Shown here piece after piece: positions 12,190 to 23,671 of a stretch of 64,000 nucleotides of DNA. Made by a program: the position numbers and the translations under genes. Numbering within the stretch: position 1 is the stretch's first letter; every line of letters starts with the position of its first letter. The notes under the pieces are model-generated. The model did not search any database, had not been told where the DNA came from, and was given only the letters and a program-made list of their open reading frames with translations. Origin of the DNA: Tipula vernalis (Eukaryota; Arthropoda; Insecta; Diptera; Tipulidae); the NCBI GenBank assembly GCA_958295665.1, contig OY282559.1, positions 132,411,241-132,475,240 on the forward strand, read 5' to 3'.

Positions 12190-12600
12190 GATTATTATTA
12201 TTACTATTGGAGGGCCATGTGGGCGATCAGTCACTTCGCACTGCGACCTAAAAGATCTATTGTGCTGGACCCTGCTTATTTATCCGTCCAGTCAATATTC
12301 AGGTTCATAATGAACCTGTCAATACTGCCTCCCCGTACGTTATACATACTATCTGGGCTTATTGCTCTCCCTCCAAGATGTTTACTACATCATGTAGTTC
12401 TGCTAGAAATACGGTAGCATTAGAGCCCAAGGACTTCGAGAGGGTTGTCCCACTCCCGTATATTCCTACTCCTGCAGGTATTCCGTATGATTTTACTCTT
12501 ACGAGTTGCTGCGAACTGCAAATCGACCGTAGGTCACCCAGATTTACTACAGGAAGGCTAAATAAAACTGAAGTGTACCTGGTATCCAGTGTCCGCATAT
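12190..12600 (-). pseudogene. 3' fragment of an RNase H-bearing non-LTR retrotransposon
   Basis: On the - strand one frame over 12359-12598 reads GVGIYGSGTTLSKSLGSNATVFLAELHDVV. The G-A/V-G-x-Y-G...S-x-x-L-G...A-T-V-F-x-A-E pattern is that of the RNase H domain of I/LOA-type non-LTR elements, with the catalytic Glu in the AEL motif. Downstream on the same strand a degenerate tail runs to a short (TAA)n run at about 12190-12208 (reads ATTATTATTATT on +), the usual 3' end of such elements. No upstream RT is attached, so this is a short scrap. It contains the RNase H core that is deleted from the element at 14.2-18.4 kb. Confidence 0.55.
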
Positions 12601-12614
12601 TTTGGACTGATTAA

Positions 12615-14160
12615 CCTATCAGCCATTCATCCATCGGCATATGCTGTTCCATCTTAGATTAGGGTTTTTGGTCAAGATTTTCTCCTTTAGCGCCGTACTT
12701 TAGCCTGTGCCAAATCGCCAAAAATATGCCAAATGGCCTTAGTTACCAGTGGTTGCCACGAGGAGGCAGCACATACACTTGCGAATTGTGAACAGGTTAC
12801 CCCTTACACAATTGTACCCATCACGCAGCTGCCTAATGACAAGACCAGAACAGCTCACGTGATGTGCACCCTACTGGAAGGTTAAGGAGCTGGTAGATTA
12901 GTCTAGTAGGATAGTATCCACGTCGGCTGGGAGGATTCGTATGTATAACCATAGGACCGTCAAATTCCATTCACGATGGGTTACAATCAATGAAAAAAAC
13001 AATTAATACATTTCTTTAAATGTATTTCTCAAACATTATAATATTACAGCCATTTTTAACATCAGAAAAATAAATAATTTATGTTTGGTGAATATGATAA
13101 AACAAGCCTAAATAAAAAAAAAATTAGAAAACTTACCACTTTTGGTCGAAGAACTCCAGTGCTCAAGGTGTCCCTAAAAATGCTTACTCCGAATGTATGT
13201 AGATGTAAATAAATACAAAAGTTTAACAAAATTAAATAACTCAAAAAGATGGCTTCCGGAAATTTTACTAAACAACGCACTTCTAGCGGTTCACCCAATG
13301 CACCACTATGATCCATCCGGCGCAAACACGAGCTCGCCGCACATTGGGTGCCACCTGAACCAGCACATTGTGCACTAGGTCACGTGACATAGAACGACCA
13401 ACCGCTGATCGGCTTGTCCAAAACTAAACGAAACGAACACGAAAGTCACACAACACAAAACAAAATAAAAATTAAATAAATCAGTCCCATCTCGATTTCT
13501 AACGCGACAACAAGTCGCTCGTGGTGTTGGCCGCCAACCACAATGGTTTGTGTCATAAAATGGTGATGATTAATATTAATAAAATTTGTAACATTTTTAA
13601 ATAAATAAATTATATTTAATTAAATTATTACACAAAATAAAATTGTGTTAAAATTGTACGTCGAATTATTTATAACACTAAACCTTATACACTGATATGG
13701 TGACTGTTTCCAATTCGCCATTTCGATTCGGAACCGGTCTAATATACTCTATGTTATGTCGGTCTGTATCAGTAGGAAAATACAGCATCCACACAAAAAA
13801 AACTCCGCAAATAAAATACGCAAGTCTTATACCCCAGTTAGTACAGCTATGCGATAGGTTTTTGTTTATTGCTTTGCAATTTGTTCCGTACGTACGGACC
13901 TTAAATATGCGATATTATAACCTTGCGTAATTTCTACTTAAAACCCGGTTCAAAATCTACACCACACAAAAAACAATTATCATTCTAACGGTGACACCTG
14001 GTGTGTAATAAAATAAGGTAAAATTAATAGCTCAATGTTTTACTGTACTAAAATGGAATTTTCCATGATAAAATTGTTCTAAATGTTTCTACGCTATTCT
14101 AACTAGAAAAGTCATGAGCTTTCTAGAAATTTGGTTTGTGTACATCAAAAGGCGAACGAA
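12615..14160. other. No recognised gene
   Basis: Mixed-composition to AT-rich DNA. 12640-12990 is relatively GC-rich and may be more remnant of the neighbouring fragment, but neither strand gives a recognisable motif. 13060-14160 holds only short open frames without family resemblance. Confidence 0.6.
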
Positions 14161-14356
14161 ATCGAATTAGATTATTATTATTTGGTAAGCGATAGTGTGA
14201 CGATTAAAAAGGAATGAAAAAGCTATTTAAAAGTGTTTTTTTGATTTATACCCAGCGAGATATATCAGGTGTAAATGATTATTTTGGAAAATGCTCATTT
14301 CATTTTTTGATTGATATTCAGTGAGATAGGTTAGGTTAGGTTTGGGTGGCGGTCCA

Positions 14357-14935
14357 CTAGGACCAGGCATAGACACAAAAATGGTCCGTAGCCGTATCAC
14401 GAATAATTGTTTCCTCCAACTCATTGGAACCATTTTGAGCTGCTAACAAAGCGCTAAATACTCTCAGGTCTTTAAAGAGGTGTGCCCCTAGAAACTTTAG
14501 TCTGTTTTGTGCTAGACGAGAGCAGGTGCAAAGAAGATGAAGTACTGTCTCTTCCTCCTCTTCGTCCTCGCAACTACGACAGTAGTCATGTGGCAAGACA
14601 CCTAGTCTACTCACATGCCTCACTTTAAGAAAGTGCCCCGTAATCACTCCAATAACCACACTGATCTGACTTCGCTGAAGTGTGATCAGCTGTTTGCATC
14701 TCGCCAAGTCCAACTGGCAGAAGGAAAGATTTAACAGAAGTTCCTCGCAGAACATTCCAGCCCCGACTTTCCCTTCCCGTTTTAAATCATCAGGGAAGAA
14801 GTTTATAACTTCTAGTTCCAAAACTGCACCCATCATCCTGCCCTTCTTGGATGGGATCCTAGTCCGGAACTTTGTGTCAAAAGATAGTGACGGGACAGTA
14901 TAGTCGTTGGTCTTGGGAATTTGTTTGTTGCACAA
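14357..14935 (-). pseudogene. ORF2 C-terminus with truncated RNase H, I/LOA-type element
   Basis: A 192-codon frame. Residues around 65-90 (VINFFPDDLKREGKVGAGMF) look like the first strand of an RNase H domain (usual TDGSK...GAG), but the catalytic pattern is altered and the domain stops after about 25 residues. The frame jumps straight to QISVVIGVITGHF and the conserved C-terminal finger CRSCEDEEEEETVLHLLCTC, followed by RLAQNRLKFLG. In the family about 100 residues of RNase H core separate these parts, so an internal deletion is likely. The C-terminal Cys/His motif is characteristic of I, LOA and R1-like elements. Inactive copy. Confidence 0.75.
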
Positions 14936-15362
14936 AATAGATGAGTGCCCTGTATTGTTGCAGGTTTACATTAAGATGGATTTCAGCCGTATAGCAGCAC
15001 AAGCTGCAAATTGTTTCCCCAAGATATCTAGAGGAGTTAAAAACAGCAGAGTCTCTAGTGTCTGAGTGGATGTGCTCCTCAATGTACCACTGATTCAAAG
15101 AGAGATTGTTCTCTGAACTTTGGTCAACAGCTTTTGGTAGACAGTTTTGTCCTGAGCAGGCCACCAGACAGATTACCCCATACAAGAATATGGGTGTGTT
15201 TATTGCGGTATAAAGCCAATGTACGATACGGTGCTCCATCCCTCTCCTTTCCCAATGGCATTTTTGCAAGAGTATAGCGCTACTGAAGTTTTCTTTACTT
15301 TTTCCAGAGTGTTGAGTTTCCAATATAATTTGCTATCCAAAACGAGACCCAGAAACTTCGCT
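14936..15362 (-). pseudogene. RT thumb/connection region remnant, I/LOA-type element
   Basis: A frame over 14877-15323 includes CHWERRGMEHRIVHWLYTAI and TPIFLYGVICLVAC, matching the thumb region after RT (W...G..P....W.Y....P...YG...W). Further on it becomes YLGETICSLCCYTAEIHLNV, in line with the linker before RNase H. It lies between the RT core and the C-terminal frame on the same strand and continues one broken ORF2. Confidence 0.6.
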
Positions 15363-16120
15363 TCAACTGTAAAAGTCAATCTGAACCCATTTAATGTGAG
15401 AGGATCGATGTTGAAGAGAAAGTTCAGATTTCCTAGAGAAGAGAACCAATTCGGTTTTGTGCAAGTTCACATTCAACCCACAGCCATTGGCCCATAATGA
15501 AAGAGTGCCCAGGGCATTTTGCATAAGCTCACTAAAGGTGCCGGGATATTTGCCACTGACACCAATAGCAACATCATCCGCATAGGCAACCACCTTGAAG
15601 CCACCGTCCTCCAGTCTCAGCAACAGGTCATTTATTACCAAGATCCAAAGAAGGAGAGACAGTATGCCACCCTGTGGCGTACCTCTCCTTGCAAATCTTC
15701 TGATGGAGTATTCCCCAAAACTGGAATTTATGATCCTGCTCCGTAGCATTTGATCTATCCAGTCCTTGAGTGATTCATCCACTCCCTGATCTGAAAGTGC
15801 CCGAGTTATAGCCCCTGGAAGCACATTGTTAAAGGCCCCCTCAATATCCAAGAATGTTACCATTGCGTAGTCTCTATATTCAAAAGATTTTTCAATGAAA
15901 AATAGAAGAGAATGAAGAGCAGTCTCTACAGATCTCCCCTTGCAATAGGCATGTTGAGATTTAAATAGCTTTTCCGACACAATCGTGCCTCTAATATGAG
16001 CTACTATTTGTCTTTCCAGTGTTTTAAGAAGGAAGGAAGACAAGCTAATCGGTCTAAGATTTTTGAGATTGCAACTGAGCGTTTTCTCGCTTTAGGTATA
16101 AACACAACCTTCACTTCTGT
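15363..16120 (-). pseudogene. Reverse transcriptase core, I/LOA-type element
   Basis: A 226-codon frame carries, in order: SFLLKTLERQIVAHIR, SQHAYCKGRSVETALHSLL, VTFLDIEGAFNNVLP (motif A with catalytic Asp), RRGTPQGGILSLLLW (motif B), VVAYADDVAIGVSG (motif C, YADD with both catalytic Asp) and LNVNLHKTELVLFSRK (motif D/E). Catalytic residues are intact in this segment. Upstream, at about 16050-16120, another frame gives VKVVFIPKARKRSVAISK, the usual start of the RT domain, so a frameshift sits near 16045. The motifs fit RT of the I/LOA/R1 group better than Jockey (which has FADD). Confidence 0.85.
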
Positions 16121-16379
16121 CCGTTTACTAGAAATGTGACATAGTTCTTGGCTGCCTTTACAAATTACCTCTAGTTTGTTGAATATCCGCAGGGATAATA
16201 CTCTCGAGGCCAGGCGACTTATATGGTTTAAAACTGATTATCGCCCACAGGATCTTTTTTCTGCTAGTAATTTGGCCTATGAGGCTACTAGCCCTTTTAC
16301 CTACTGATGTACTAGGTACAGATTCGAAACAACCAGGAAAATGAGTCTCCGGCCGTTGAAGATAACTAGGAACTGGTAG

Positions 16380-17110
16380 TTAATTAAGACCCAGAATAGT
16401 TCTTATGGTATCCCAGTTGGTTTTCCTCCTGTTTCTGTAGATTGGACTTTTTGGAGAAATCAAGTTCCTTTCAAATTGAAGATAATAATGATCAGAAAAG
16501 GAATGGTCCTCCGACACTCTCCAGTTTAATAGACTAATCGTCATAAAGCTTGAGACAAGAGTAATATCCAATCCCTCCCGTCTATTACTAGTTATAAAGG
16601 TCGGCTTATTGCCTATGTTACATATATGAAGGTTAGTCCTTAAAATGTAATCAAGGAGTAACACAAGTCGTTCATTTGTGTCCGTTCTTCCCCAGATTGT
16701 GTAATGAGCATTTGCATCACTTCCAAGGATGACTCCAACCTTGCGCTTCTGAGCCTCCAAGATTAGCTCACCTAGAATGATTGGTGGAGTATCCACTTCA
16801 TCATAAGCCAGGTAAGCTGATACTAGCTAGATGTTTCGTCTATCGACCTCTATGCCGACCGCTACTACATCTCCGTTACTGAAATTTGATAACAGAAAAC
16901 AACTTATGTTATTTTTAATGAGAATGCACGACCGAACCTTACCTTCTTTTTTCAGGTGCATTAATCTATAATAGGGGTCTTGAGCCCAAGTAGCCGGTCT
17001 TCAGTGACCCAAGGTTCCTGGATCAAGAAGACATCTGTCGCTTCTTTCCCAATTTTTAAAATTAGAGGTTGACTTGAAGAAATGGCAGTGTCATCTCCAC
17101 AGCCTCTTTT
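16380..17110 (-). pseudogene. AP-type endonuclease domain, I/LOA-type element
   Basis: The endonuclease nicks target DNA to start target-primed reverse transcription. Reading down the - strand: DVFLIQEPWVTEDRLLGLKT near 17040 (contains the conserved Glu in QEPW). After a frameshift, SCILIKNNISCFLL and SNFSNGDVVAVGIEV follow, then a stop (TAG near 16830) and in the same frame VSAYLAYDEVDTPP. The long frame 16380-16796 then gives VILGSDANAHYTIWG (Asp/Asn/His site), NKPTFIT, LDITLVS and EDHSFSDHYYLQF (terminal SDH). All main catalytic motifs can be seen, but the domain is split by a frameshift and a stop. A likely ORF2 start lies at about 17097. Confidence 0.8.
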
Positions 17111-17149
17111 CTACCACAGTAACATCAGAGCCATCCCCTGAAGATAAGT

Positions 17150-18300
17150 CCTCTGAGAGCCTCTTTAAAGACTCCTTGGACGTTGACATCTAGGTGTCCG
17201 TGGAGAGAGTTTCCGCTTGGCTGGCTACCTCCGCGCACGCAGATAAGCTATCAAGCATCGCGATAGTTTCTGAAGATGACTTCGGAGCCTCTGGCTTGTC
17301 CGCGTCCTTCTTGTGCACCTTGAGTGTGACTGCACTGAAACCCTAGTTGATTAAACCGTTGGTTTTTCCAGTGTAGCCAGTGACTCCCTGTTTAAGATGA
17401 TAAGAGCTGACCTACAGTTAGCCTTTGTCTCGTCGAGCTTAGCAACTTGCCAGTTGTGCGTTGGCAATTTCGGGTTGCCAACCTGCAACAACTGGAGTAT
17501 CACCATCACTAGGCTCCGAAGGGATGTACGCTCTAGCTCTTGGTCTGCAGGGGATCTCCTCCCTATCAATCACAGCAAGGCTAGCTCCGGGCCTTACCTC
17601 GCCAAGTCCCCCACTGCTTTCTTATAAAGCAGCAGGGACCTCTGATCTGCAAGGGCAGTCAGTTTCACCTGATTCCTGTGCCAGCCCGCATCCCGACAAG
17701 TTGGAGCAGTCCCTCAATTTTCCGACAGGACTTTCAGATAGGTGGTGGCTAAGGCCCCTTCGACCTTCCCCCAATTGCAGGCGTGATATTGCCATCCTCT
17801 TCGGATTTGTCAATAACTGCCACAACCAGCTGATCCTTGAGGTCCTCGTTAAAAGGCCTCATAGCGAATGCATGGAGTTTTGTTCGCTTTGCGATCTTAG
17901 GACTTTCCTCCTGAAATCTATTTCTTTTAAGCTGTGAGCCAGCTGAATGGCCTTCCGACTTTTCCTCTGTGACTTTTTTTGCCCACGCAAGCGTGGCTCT
18001 GTCCTTATCTGTTCTGTCTTCTTTCGAGACGTTATTTATCTTATCCAGGGCCCTTCAGACATTCCTCCTAGTATTATAGGTTGGTTTTGAGGAACCAGCT
18101 TCGTTCGTGCTTTGGTTCCGCTTTGTATTTGTATACTCAGATTTGGTGACCCGAGTGAAGGGACCAGCCTCGCTTGAGCTTATGTCCCGTAGTTTATTTG
18201 TAGACTTAGAGTCAGGCCAACATAATTGTCCCCACGAGTAGCAGATAAAGAAGTGTCCATCTGTACAGAGATCCGCAGTACTTAATCCGGAGGGCGCCAA
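17150..18300 (-). pseudogene. ORF1 (Gag-like) remnant, I/LOA-type element
   Basis: ORF1 would be the nucleic-acid-binding partner protein. Frames on the - strand over 17351-17569 include KLPTHNWQVAKLDETKANCR and ALIILNRESLATLEK, a pattern seen in ORF1 of insect LOA/R1-like elements (LPT..W.V.K...ALI.LN..S...L). The N-terminal part (18055-18300) is Ser/Thr/Asn/Lys-rich. Zinc knuckles expected near the C-terminus were not found in one frame. Several frame changes; start not defined. Its place just upstream of the endonuclease on the same strand supports the call more than the sequence does. Confidence 0.5.
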
Positions 18301-18360
18301 GTATCCGGATCCACCGTTAGCGACTGAGCTAGTTTTAAAGCTGGTCCCCCAGTCTAGACG

Positions 18361-19924
18361 ATTATCGGCACGGTACGATTACCACCTCAACCTAGCCCAG
18401 CGATTTGTTTAGGGTTAAATACTTTAGCGCTGTGTTTTATTAGCCTAGAAGCCAAAGAATCAGCAATCTAGTTACCAGCGGTCACTACGTGGATGTAACA
18501 CGAGCACTTCTGGAAGTTGCAAGTTACGGAGCTGACCGCAAGTGCCAACTTGAATCCCCCGAGCAACTTTACACCTGACCACCGCAGTGCAATATATCCA
18601 GTATAAGCGCTTATTTTAGAAAATTCTAATTTCCTTTTTTTTTCGTAAAAAAATAAAACAAAATTTAAAAATGTCGCATTATATTACAATTCAAAAAAAA
18701 AGGTTTACAAGATGACTCGAATTTATTCATATTTTGTACTAAATTTGGTACTAATTTTTATCTTTTGTACTGAGTTGGTAGTTTTAAAAACACACACTTT
18801 GACAAAAATGTTTTTTTTTTTTTGTTTTATTTTTAGTTCCTAAGAATTGTAATTTAAAAACAATGCGCATTTAGTTGAAAAAAAATCTCGTTTTAAAAAA
18901 TTAAATTTCATTTAGCGCCAAAAGTGTAAAGTATAGCCAAATATTTTAATAAGTACAAAAATCGCCAAAATTCTAATCATAATTATTATTAATTTTGGTT
19001 TTTAATCTTCAGGAAATCTATCAAAATCTTCAAATTTAGAATTATAAGAATTTCTAGTTCTTCACGAATGCAACTTGATTCATATTAAAGCTTTCTTAGG
19101 CTAATGTTTTATTATTGTTTGAAAATTACAATAATATTCAGAGTTTTCGAAATTCTGTAAGTTTTCCGATTGTAAATTGTAATATTTTAAAACTTAATAA
19201 TTCGAATTTTTTCGAAAGCTCGAATTTTTCTGATCTGTGTGGAGCGTAACATTTCACAACATTAATTCATTTTTCATTAATTTTCAAATATCCAAGGTTT
19301 TCCTACAAAATTGAAAATATAATAATCTGAAGAATTTAAAAATTTCTTCTTTCTGACGAAAGTGAAATAAACAAATATAAAATTTTAAGAATATAATTAA
19401 GAAATTTAAGAATTTTTTCGAATCCAGCTGGTTGAGTCCCCGGTATAAATTATCAAGAATTGCTCTCTGAAATTTTTTTCGAAGTTTGGAAATATTTTAA
19501 TTAGTACGAGGATCAAATATATCAAATTTATAACTTTATACGTTAGCTTACGAAAAGTTTATGAAAATCAAAAAAATCAAAATTTTTAAAATTTTAAATT
19601 TTAATAATATTTAACATTTTGTTGATAATTTTCACTCAAACATTATTCTTATCAACGTCTGAAATTGTTACCTTTTTCTTGAATAAAATCTCATGTGTTT
19701 GACCAAGCTAAGTTTAAAAATTTTAATTTTAATTAAGTTTGTCGAAAATTCGAAACTTTACCAAATTGATTAGCAGAGTGTTAGCAGAGAAATTTTCATT
19801 TGAATCATTGATTTTCATTAACCAAGAATTACAAAAATCGGCAGAAAATCAAAAAATTGTATACTTACAAAACTCAATATTTTGGAAATTTCGCATTGGT
19901 ATCGAATGAAAAGTAATCGTTCTT
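18361..19924. other. AT-rich stretch with no recognised gene
   Basis: After a short GC-richer part (18361-18600, possibly the 5' end of the neighbouring element) the sequence is very AT-rich with frequent AAATTTT-type words and poly(T) near 18810-18825. No coding or RNA signal seen. Confidence 0.65.
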
Positions 19925-20108
19925 GATGTTAGGGTAAGGAGAATACTTGCTGTATCATCCGAGGGTAACGGGTTTGGTTCCCAGTGATAGTTATAAAAAA
20001 TATCACGATTGGGTGTTTTGCTGTAAATGTATGTGTGTGTACATGTTTGGTGTGAGGTGCATGAGGCTCATAAACATCATTCCCCTTTACCTTCCAAATA
20101 AAAAAAAG
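19925..20108 (+). repeat. Candidate tRNA-derived SINE
   Basis: A GC-richer island in AT-rich DNA. GGGTTTGGTTCCCAG at about 19970 resembles a pol III B box with its flanking stem. Unrelated sequence follows, then a 3' end running into AAATAAAAAAAA at about 20096-20107. Overall length near 185 bp fits a SINE. The A box is not clear and no second copy lies in the window, so this is a candidate only. Confidence 0.35.
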
Positions 20109-21092
20109 TAACGGCTGTATATCTTGTGATTTGATGTAATGTACAAAGTTTAAGAGAAACGCACAAACTTTCGAATTATCACAAAATCTTTAGAATTGTT
20201 GTGGTGCATATACATTTTAATTTTACATAAGATTTAACACAGAAAATAACAAAAATTTTCTTGGAAGATCAAAACCATTAAAAATTATCAAAATTCCAAA
20301 AATTTTCATATTATCTTAAAAATTAAAATTATTTAAAAATTTGGAGAATTACAACCTTGGGAATTTTATGGAAAATTTCTAATATTTTTTAAATAAACGT
20401 TTTTCAATTGATTTAGGTTTTCCTTCTTCTCTTCAAGAATCCTCCGTTTTTTATTCGTCTAGATAATTTGTACCACTTCCAAACTTTAAGAATTTAAGAT
20501 TTTTTAATGATTAAATTTAAAATTTCAAGAATAAAAGATTTTAAATATTTAAGAAAAAATTACAAATATAAAAATGATTAGATCAGTATAAAACATAAGA
20601 TTAAAATCTTTGAAAATTTTAAAATTCAGTGTTGGAGCTTGTGAACTTCAAAACTTATTATTCGGTAACAGATGAAAAATTCTAAAATAAAAAAATAAAA
20701 AATCATTGTAAAAATAGAACTCGACAGGTACAAAAGAAGAACACCCACTTTCTCATTTGAGATTCAAATTTCAAGAATATTAAAAATTTTGTAATTTTAG
20801 AAAGACCTTTGAAGTCAAATTTTCAATTTTGAGAATACGAACAATTTTGGGAATACCAAGTTGAGTAATACCAATATTTTCCGAATTTTTTAATGAAACT
20901 TTTTTTATTGAAATTTCTAATTTTTTTTAGAATTACAAAAATCTTCATAATATAATGCAAATATTTGAATATTTTTTTTTTTTATTACAAAACCCATCAG
21001 AGCTCACAAGTTATTTTCAAGTATTCCGATTATAATTTGTAATATTTTGAAACTTTTAATTGTATTAAATTATTAATATTTTCATCAAATTT
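20109..21092. other. AT-rich stretch with no recognised gene
   Basis: Low-complexity AT-rich DNA built of AAATTTT, TTTTAAAA and similar words. No open frame of note and no clean repeat unit. Confidence 0.7.
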
Positions 21093-21640
21093 TGGAATTC
21101 TAAGACAATAAGATTATTTCGGCTTTTTATAGACAACATATATTAAAAATAATGGCATTCACAACATTTTCGACTTGTTAATCATAAAAAATGAAGAGTC
21201 CAATCATTTATAAATATATCTACCAAAAAAAAGTAGAAATATCAAAATCCCCTCGTACTTTAACCCGAAGTCAATACAAAGTATATCGACTGCAAAAATG
21301 GAAACTTTCCTGAAGCTTTTTCTGTGGTAGTTTGGTTTCGTACTGACAAGCTCGTACAAACAAAAAAGTTCGGTCTACTCATCAGGTAGCTACGACCAAA
21401 CTATAAAAATACAATTCCAACTTTATACATTACGTATGAGGCAAGAACGCATTGACTTAGCGAATTATATAAATCACCAAATCAAAAAACTGATATTTCT
21501 ATTTTTTTGGTAGATATATTTATAAATGATTGACCTCTTATAAAATTAAAATGTTGTGAATGCCATTATTTTTAATATATTTTGTCTATAAAAAGCCGAA
21601 AGAACCTTATTGATTTAATGCGGAATTTTAAGAATAACAA
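21093..21640. repeat. Foldback-type inverted repeat, possible MITE
   Basis: The left arm (about 21093-21252) and right arm (about 21494-21640) are inverted copies. TCGGCTTTTTATAGACAA then TATTAAAAATAATGGCATTC and TTTATAAATATATCTACC occur on the left and in reverse complement on the right. About 240 bp of unrelated sequence lies between. Arms of about 150 bp with high similarity and no ORF fit a non-autonomous foldback or MITE-like element. Flanking target duplication not identified. Confidence 0.65.
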
Positions 21641-21777
21641 AAAATAAATTTTTCAACCATAAATAATAATAAAAATTTACAAAAAAGAAAATGTTTGTCT
21701 AATGCAAATTGTAACATTTTAAAATTTGAAGGTTGTTAATAAATGTTTAGTAATTTAACAATTTCAATAATATTTTC

Positions 21778-21789
21778 AAATGCTGAGAG
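21778..21789 (+). other. Left target-site duplication of the older Jockey element
   Basis: AAATGCTGAGAG here recurs at 28378-28389, directly after an A run. The two copies bracket the older Jockey element together with the younger one nested in it. Confidence 0.8.
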
Positions 21790-23535
21790 AACCTGGCAAA
21801 GGACACGCGCCCCGGAAAACAAAAAAATCCTCAATTTTCTATGCAATAAACTAAAACAACTTATAAAAGAAATTAAGAATGAAACTATTAACAAGTACTT
21901 AAATGGTCTCACCGAACATAAAGATACTGATTACTCTCTTTGGAAAGCAACAAAGGGATTAAAAAGAACTAAAATGCATGTGCCACCTATTAAAAATGGG
22001 GAAGGAACCTGGGCCAAAAGCGACAAGTAAAAAGCTATTTTATTTGCAGCTCACTTGGAAGACACCTTTCAACCGTTATCTAGGCAAACAGCAGATGAAA
22101 ACATAATAACAATTAGCAAAATTGATGAATATAATAAACGATGTGTAACATTACAGGAATTAAAAAATGAGATCAAGTGTAATTTGAACGCAAAAAAAGC
22201 TCCAGGATATGATTTAATTACTGGACAAGTCGTAAAAGCCATTCCCGAGAAGGGACTACGAAAATTGGTTCAAATTATCAATGCTGTCTTCAGACTAAAA
22301 TATGTCCCCACGGCAATGGAAGGTTGCTGAAGTAATTATGATCCCCAAACCAGGCAAACCAGCGAACGATAAAAATTCGTACAGACCGAATTCACTACTT
22401 CCTGTAATTTCAAAATTATTTGAAAAATTACTGCTCAAGAGACTCAAGCCAATAATAGAAGAGAGAAATTTGATTCCACCGCACAAATTTGGATTTAGAG
22501 AAAATCACTCTACGATAGAACAAGTTCACAGAATAACGGATATAATCGAAGACTCACTTGAGAATTAGAAGATATGCTCCAGCATCTTCTTAGATGTAGC
22601 ACAAGCTTTCGACAAAGTTTGGCACCAAGGACTTGAATTTAAATTGCCTCGAGATCTACCAAAGCAATTCTATCAAATTCTTAAATCTTATATCGCAGAC
22701 CGACATTTCCGTGTAAAATATAACCGAGAGTACTCTGAACTAAAGAGAAGATCAGCAGGCATACCACAGGGTAGCGTACTGGGTCCTATATTGTACACCC
22801 TGTACACCAGAAATATGCCAAATACAGAAGGTGCCACCATAGCAACATTTGCAGACGATACAGCTATTCTGGCGACTGGAAAGTGTATATCAGAAGCAAC
22901 GACCAAACTTCAAAAAGCAACCGACACAGTGAGTAGCTGGACAAAGAAATGGCGCATTAGCCTAAACGAAGCAAAATCGGTTCACGTAAACTTCACAAAC
23001 CAGAAAATTAACTGGATTCCAGTGAAACTAAATTCAAGGCCGGTTCCAAATGCAAATACAGCCAAATACCTCGGCATGACTCTCGATTGCAAGCTTAGAT
23101 TGAAAGAGCATGTTAAAAAGAAAAAAGAAGAATTGAACATTAAATATAGGAAAATGTATTGGCTAATAGGTAGAAACTCTGAGCTTACAATACATAACAA
23201 ATTGCTATTATATCAGCAAATACTTAAACCAGTATGGACCTACGGTATTCAACTTTGGGGTTGTACCAAGAAGACAAATGTACAAATGATTCAATGTTTT
23301 CAAAACAAAGTACTGCGTGGCATTGTAAACGCACCATGGTACATTAGAAATGATAACCTCCATAGGGACTTAAACATGGAATATTTAAGTGAAGAGATAC
23401 AAAATCATGCGAATAAATACATTTAGCGGATATCTCGACACCAAAATGCAGACATACGAAGTTTGTTGGATACCACCAACGCAGTAAGAAGACTTCAAAG
23501 GCAGAAACCTTTGGAATTTGGGAGTTGTATTTAAT
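21790..23535 (+). pseudogene. Jockey ORF2 fragment (RT and C-terminus), older copy
   Basis: Reverse transcriptase part of ORF2; the endonuclease half is absent by 5' truncation. Motifs in order: DYSLWKATKGLKR, APGYDLITGQVV, EVIMIPKPGKPAND, FGFRENHSTIEQVHR, IFLDVAQAFDKVWH (motif A), AGIPQGSVLGPILYTLY (motif B), ATFADDTAILATG (motif C FADD at about 22848-22859), AKYLGMTLD and the C-terminal YGIQLWGCTKK...FQNKVLR segment. Lesions: in-frame stops at 22028, 22566 and 23424, and a frameshift at about 22305-22330. FADD and the Jockey-type C-terminus place it in the Jockey clade. It is a close relative of, but distinct subfamily from, the - strand copy at 23.7-28.4 kb. Confidence 0.9.
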
Positions 23536-23665
23536 TAGGATAGAGAAAAATAATTACTATGTAAATTCAAACGGGAGTAACCATTGGGCTACTGCCCGTC
23601 AAATGTGAATCTTCATTTAAGAAAGATAAATTACTAAATGATTTGTAAATCAGTTGTAATATTAA

Positions 23666-23671
<6 letters not shown>
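21790..23671 (+). mobile_element. 5'-truncated Jockey-clade non-LTR element (older copy)
   Basis: The element starts inside ORF2, just before the RT domain, and ends at TTAAATAAAGG (AATAAA signal at about 23664). Protein-level similarity to the - strand Jockey copy next to it begins within a few residues of the inferred start (shared WQRTR), which agrees with a 5' truncation at 21790. Its own poly(A) tail is not here but at 28371-28380, because the younger copy inserted at the 3' junction. Confidence 0.85.

Larger units (their letters stand above)
14168..18360 (-). mobile_element. Decayed I/LOA-type non-LTR retrotransposon
   Basis: Read on the - strand from about 18360 to 14168: ORF1, AP-type endonuclease, reverse transcriptase, RNase H start, and a zinc-finger-like C-terminus. 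A 3' tail near 14169-14183 reads (TAA)n on the - strand, and an imperfect CCTAA repeat lies at about 14325-14342. RT motifs (YADD, GTPQGG) and endonuclease motifs (GSDANAH, SFSDH) resemble the LOA/R1/I group of insects; I cannot place the clade more exactly. Numerous stops and frame changes. Confidence 0.8.

Noticed and set aside
12640..12990. Coding remnant in the GC-richer stretch
   Set aside because: Translation of both strands gives no recognisable motif; composition alone is not enough.
22982..23200. - strand frames across the Jockey ORF2 fragment
   Set aside because: Antisense shadows of a clear + strand reverse transcriptase.
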